A stretch of 64,000 bases of DNA from the NCBI GenBank assembly GCA_023159155.1, contig JAJNNX010000002.1, positions 1,550,001 to 1,614,000 of the forward strand, read 5' to 3'. The DNA comes from Ustulina deusta (lineage: Eukaryota > Ascomycota > Sordariomycetes > Xylariales > Xylariaceae). The notes under the pieces are model-generated. The model was not told where the DNA came from. It did not search any database and saw only the letters and a list, made by a program, of their open reading frames with translations. Positions 60,537 through 64,000 of the stretch are shown here, piece after piece; the first letter of the stretch is position 1; each line of letters starts with the position of its first letter. The translations under genes were made by a program, and so were the position numbers.

Positions 60537-63492
60537 CTATCTCAAGGGTCCTGCGACTTTGGACAAGAAGAAGGGATGCTTTAAGGCTTCCGGAGGGGTA
60601 ATTCTCTTGTCAGGGTTGAGGGCAAGACAGCGTTCAAGTAGGTCAACGAAATTGTTAAGATCTCTAGACTCTACGTCGTTCATCCCCCCTGACGCGGCCA
60701 TGAGGCGCGTACGCAGATCGCGCGTGGGCTTGACAATGGTGAGGGTACGGATAGTTGTCTATGACAGATCGGGTTAGTTGATACCTATCAAATTGAACTT
60801 ATCGCCGGATTTAGACATATGAGAGCATAAAGGCGCGTTGAGAAAATGAAGAGCAGCGAATAGAGCAGTTTTGGAACATGGTGTCAACTCGCCACTGTGT
60901 GAACGGGAAGCAGCCATAAACCAGCCCATAACATACGGAACGTAGATATGAAGGAAAATGAACGTCCGAAAAAAAAAATCTTTTGGGCGCTCTAGGACAA
61001 CCCTCGGAAAGGGCAGGCAGGCTGCGAGTGCCATGGGGAATTGTGTAAAACCGACCTGGGTTCTCATTGCAAACAGACTAGGTATTGGGAATAAGATCAT
61101 CGAGAAGCATGTATATAAGAAATAACACGAGAAACACAAAAATACACCAGATACAAAAATGGCACGTACCTTTCCGAGTGCTTTATCTCGTTCGGCGCTG
61201 ATAAAGTTTCCAGCCTCATCGAAGTGTAGATGCGACATCTCGCCACGTTTGTAGAGTTTGGCGCTGAATTTGCCACGGATCTCCATAATGGCCTTGAGCA
61301 TCTGGTTGTTACTGTCGCCTGCAAATAAAATTTTCCCAGTGTACAATTCATACAAAGTACAGCCGATGGACCACATGTCAATGGCATAATCATACGGCAT
61401 TCCCAGGATGATCTCAGGCGCTCGATAGAATCGGCTGACAAGGTAGGGAGTAATCTCGGTGTGTGCAGTTGCGGCATCGGATCGATCAATAGCAGTGCCC
61501 AAGTCGCAGATTTTGAGCACGTTGCGGGTCTCGTTGACCTAGACAAAGGTTAGCTGCGATTTATTAAAACGAAGCTCGCTGTGTCTTACTAGAATGTTGT
61601 CCGGTTTGAGATCAGCATGTATGATACTGCACCTGCGAAGGTGAGCTAGCGCAACAAAAATTTGATGAGCATAGGCACGAGTCGCACTCAAGTTGATACC
61701 AATGTTATTCCCAAACTTCCTCAACACCTCACGTAGGTTCAAACTGAGGTTTTCGAACGCTAGACAAAGATGACCCTTGTGCTCGAAATAGCGCTCGAAC
61801 TTAACAATGTGCTTGCGATTCTCGGGATCAGCGTCGTTGAGCTTTTGCAGAATCGCGATTTCAGTGAAACCTCCCTTCCTCAAAGCATCGTTGTTTCGCA
61901 TCATTTTGATAGCAACAAGCTTCTTATTAGTGATGTCGACAGCTCGAGCCACACCCGAAAACATGCCTTTACCCAGGGTAGATTGAACTTGATACCGACC
62001 ATTCATGATCTCGCCAATGCGGATCTTATAGTAGCCATCTTTGTCATCGCCTTCCAAAATACCGCCTCCGTTAGGCTGTGCTAGAGTAGTAGGGTCTTTA
62101 CGATCATCTACGGTGGTGTCGAGATGATCAGTTTTTGGCGCGACGAATTTGTCTTCATCAAACTCTTCAGCAAACATGTCGAAATCGTCATCATCATCAG
62201 CCCTTAACTTCTTTGAGCTTAGTTCTTCACGAACTGGTGGTATCTCAGCTTTCTGGTCAGAATGCAAAATCTCTCCATGAGGACCGATATGACCATTGCG
62301 ACGCTCGTCCCTTAGCTCATCCTCTCTCATATCAGCTGTGGGATCATAATCTGCAGCAGAAGGTCCGTCTTCCTCGTCACCATTTCTTGGGTTGCCATGA
62401 GTATTGATAAGCTCTTGGTCGTTAGCAATATCAAGTGGTGCAAGTGATAATCCCTCCTGTAAACCTGGCGAACGTGGGGATGAGACAGCTGCAAATTATA
62501 TTAGCAAGGGAACGTTTATCAGATACCAGGTCATTCTCACCAGATTGTGGAGTATTGGCCTCAGTAGCCATCGGTGTGCTCCCTCGTGTTGTGGTGGGGG
62601 ACAAGCCGTTGGCTGTCTCAGACTGTAACACTTGCACTAGCATTGGGGCTGCTCGTGACTTTGCAAGGAGCTCTTGGCGCCGACGACGACGGCGTTCTAT
62701 TTCTGCATCGATATCGACGGGGTTTTCGTCCTCCAGAAACTTTTCAGGTCCAGGTGCCTTCGCTAAATGATCCGCAGGTGTGTTACCTAAGCCGCTGGGG
62801 GTAGAACCCGCGTCAGATGAGGCATAGGCAGTATCTGTAGTCTTGACTGTAGATCTTTGTTTAGAAGCATCTGGGAAGTCTTGAACGGGCCGTGGACTTT
62901 TCTGGTGGTGACCTGACCTAATACTATCGGTGCCATTTCGATCCGGATCTCGCCGTACTCGATCATTATCTCGTCTTGAATAATCACCTCGGTCTCGCTC
63001 TCCTCGTGACAAATTGTATGGGGAGCGGGAGCGGTTTCTTGGTCGCTTGTCGGGATAGCGATTGCGATCTTGACTTCGATCTCTGGCTCGATCGCGGCCG
63101 TGGATCCGATCCCTATCGTCGTAGTGTAGATTTGTAGTCGACGAGCGGGAGGGTGGGCGATCTTCATCGTCGTAAGAAATGCGAGCACGGCGATAGTTGT
63201 CGCGGGGGTCCTCGTAATGGACACGGAAGCGTCGGGGGTCGGGGTCTAGGCGACCCCCGCGATAGGATTCACGATCATCGTGAGATCGCTTTAGACCGCG
63301 GGGCGAGCGGCTTCGTCGGTCGCGTCTCACGCCGTTCAAATATTCTGGGGATCTTGAGCGTGATAATCTAGCTCGAGTTCTGTCCATACGGTCAACACCA
63401 TGTCCATCAATCTGAGGCAGTGAAGTTGCCTTCGAGTTTCCAACACGGGTCTCTACGATCTCGCCCTCATCGGAACTAGATGGCGATGCCAT
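60537..63492 (-). CDS. PRP4: Prp4-type spliceosome-associated protein kinase
   Basis: Four exons, 63492-62541, 62488-61590, 61538-61170 and 60758-60537, give 813 residues. The first ~250 are an Arg/Asp/Ser-rich region with RSRSP, RDRSRD and similar runs. An acidic patch (ADDDDDFDMFAEEFDED) precedes the kinase domain, which starts near residue 481: Gly loop LGKGMFSGV, VAIKMM, HADLKPDN (Asp610), CDLGTA with DLG at 629-631, and SRFYRAPEIILGMPYD in the activation/P+1 loop. DLG and the Y in FYRAPE are typical of DYRK/CLK relatives, and the whole matches Prp4 (PRPF4B), the nuclear kinase that activates the pre-B to B spliceosome step by phosphorylating tri-snRNP components. Intron 3 is long, 411 nt. 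Phases close exactly. Confidence 0.94.
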
Positions 63493-64000
63493 CTTGCTTG
63501 CTCACTTTGTATTCGCAAGGACGCACACGGGCGCAATCCGCTCCCGATCTTTATGATAGGAAACAGGATGTCAGCTGAGAGAACTCGAAAATTTCAAGAT
63601 GCAAAAAATTGGACCGAACCGGGAAGCGTTACTCGTCTCAAATCCGTCGCATTACGATGCTAGTCGGGTCGATTGGAGTTGAATGAGGTGAAGTCAGACT
63701 TTGAGGCTAGGAATTAGGAATTATGTCGTGGGCAAGAGATGGAAGGAGTATCTCCGAGTGCTGATGGGCGCTGGAAGGTTCTGTTACGAGTCCCGCGACG
63801 AGGCTGATCAAACAAAAAAGGTGTCGCACTTAATGTATGATTCATGCTCGAAGGTTGAGATGGTCCAGGTGCAGAGCCCAACAGCGATCGGACAACAGTG
63901 GACCCCTTTCGGCTCCGCATAACGGGGAATTCTGATAGGAAGGGCCAAGATCCAGTATAGTGTGTTTACAGTATATACACGGTCTACACGATGCAGTGAT
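63493..64000. promoter_or_regulatory. Upstream region of the PRP4 kinase gene
   Basis: No gene is supported in the last 508 bp. Frames 63701-63922 (+) and 63714-63920 (-) overlap on opposite strands and lack motifs. The stretch is likely the 5' leader and promoter of the kinase gene, which is transcribed away from this edge. Confidence 0.45.

Noticed and set aside
1..64000. tRNA, 5S rRNA, CRISPR arrays and telomere repeats
   Set aside because: I scanned GTTCGA-type B-box sites on both strands and found no cloverleaf context; no regular repeat-spacer pattern or telomere repeat was seen. A tRNAscan/Rfam run would be decisive.

Overview
The window is nuclear DNA of a filamentous ascomycete (Pezizomycotina), probably a Sordariomycete. 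This rests on four things: short introns of about 45-410 nt with GTAAGT-like donors and CTAAC/CTGAC branch points; clear fungal orthologues of housekeeping genes; long gene-poor intergenic stretches; and many dispersed TAGGTACCTA-type palindromes. The species cannot be named from sequence alone. I support 15 protein-coding genes, nine of them with introns whose exon phases close exactly. I saw no tRNA, 5S rRNA, CRISPR array or intact transposon.

Layout, left half. 1-3278 has no supported gene. 3279-10439 is the dense part: PWP1 (ribosome biogenesis, -) and PRP16 (spliceosomal DEAH helicase, +) diverge from a 303-bp gap. PRP16 then converges on a small, easily missed four-exon acylphosphatase gene (-), which is divergent from a TLS1/C9orf78-like splicing factor (+). 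A two-exon cysteine-cluster zinc protein (-) sits at 11.9-13.4 kb, a sulfotransferase-like P-loop protein with a C-terminal membrane segment (-) at 16.8-17.8 kb, then about 5 kb of gene-poor DNA. A degenerate metallo-beta-lactamase-fold protein (+) is at 22.9-24.7 kb, a penta-EF-hand protein (-, with a 19-nt micro-exon) at 25.6-27.0 kb, a ChaC-type gamma-glutamylcyclotransferase (+) at 28.6-29.7 kb and a five-exon glycine-rich RRM protein (-) at 30.5-31.3 kb.

Right half. A 916-residue disordered fungal protein of unknown function (+, 35.4-38.3 kb) ends 92 bp from a CLYBL/HpcH-type lyase (-, 38.3-39.7 kb). A small secreted protein with repeated Lys-Arg (Kex2) modules is at 43.0-43.6 kb, a Ran1/Sks1-type protein kinase (-) at 49.6-51.2 kb, then a 9.3-kb gene-poor block, and the spliceosome-associated kinase PRP4 (-) at 60.5-63.5 kb.

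Functional theme: three genes act in or on the spliceosome (Prp16, Tls1/C9orf78-like, Prp4 kinase) and a fourth encodes an RNA-binding protein. They are scattered, and I claim no co-regulated cluster. The most novel items are the Kex2-module secreted protein, the hidden acylphosphatase gene with its GC-AG intron and 12-nt first coding exon, the large conserved-looking disordered protein, and the long unexplained gene-poor blocks.
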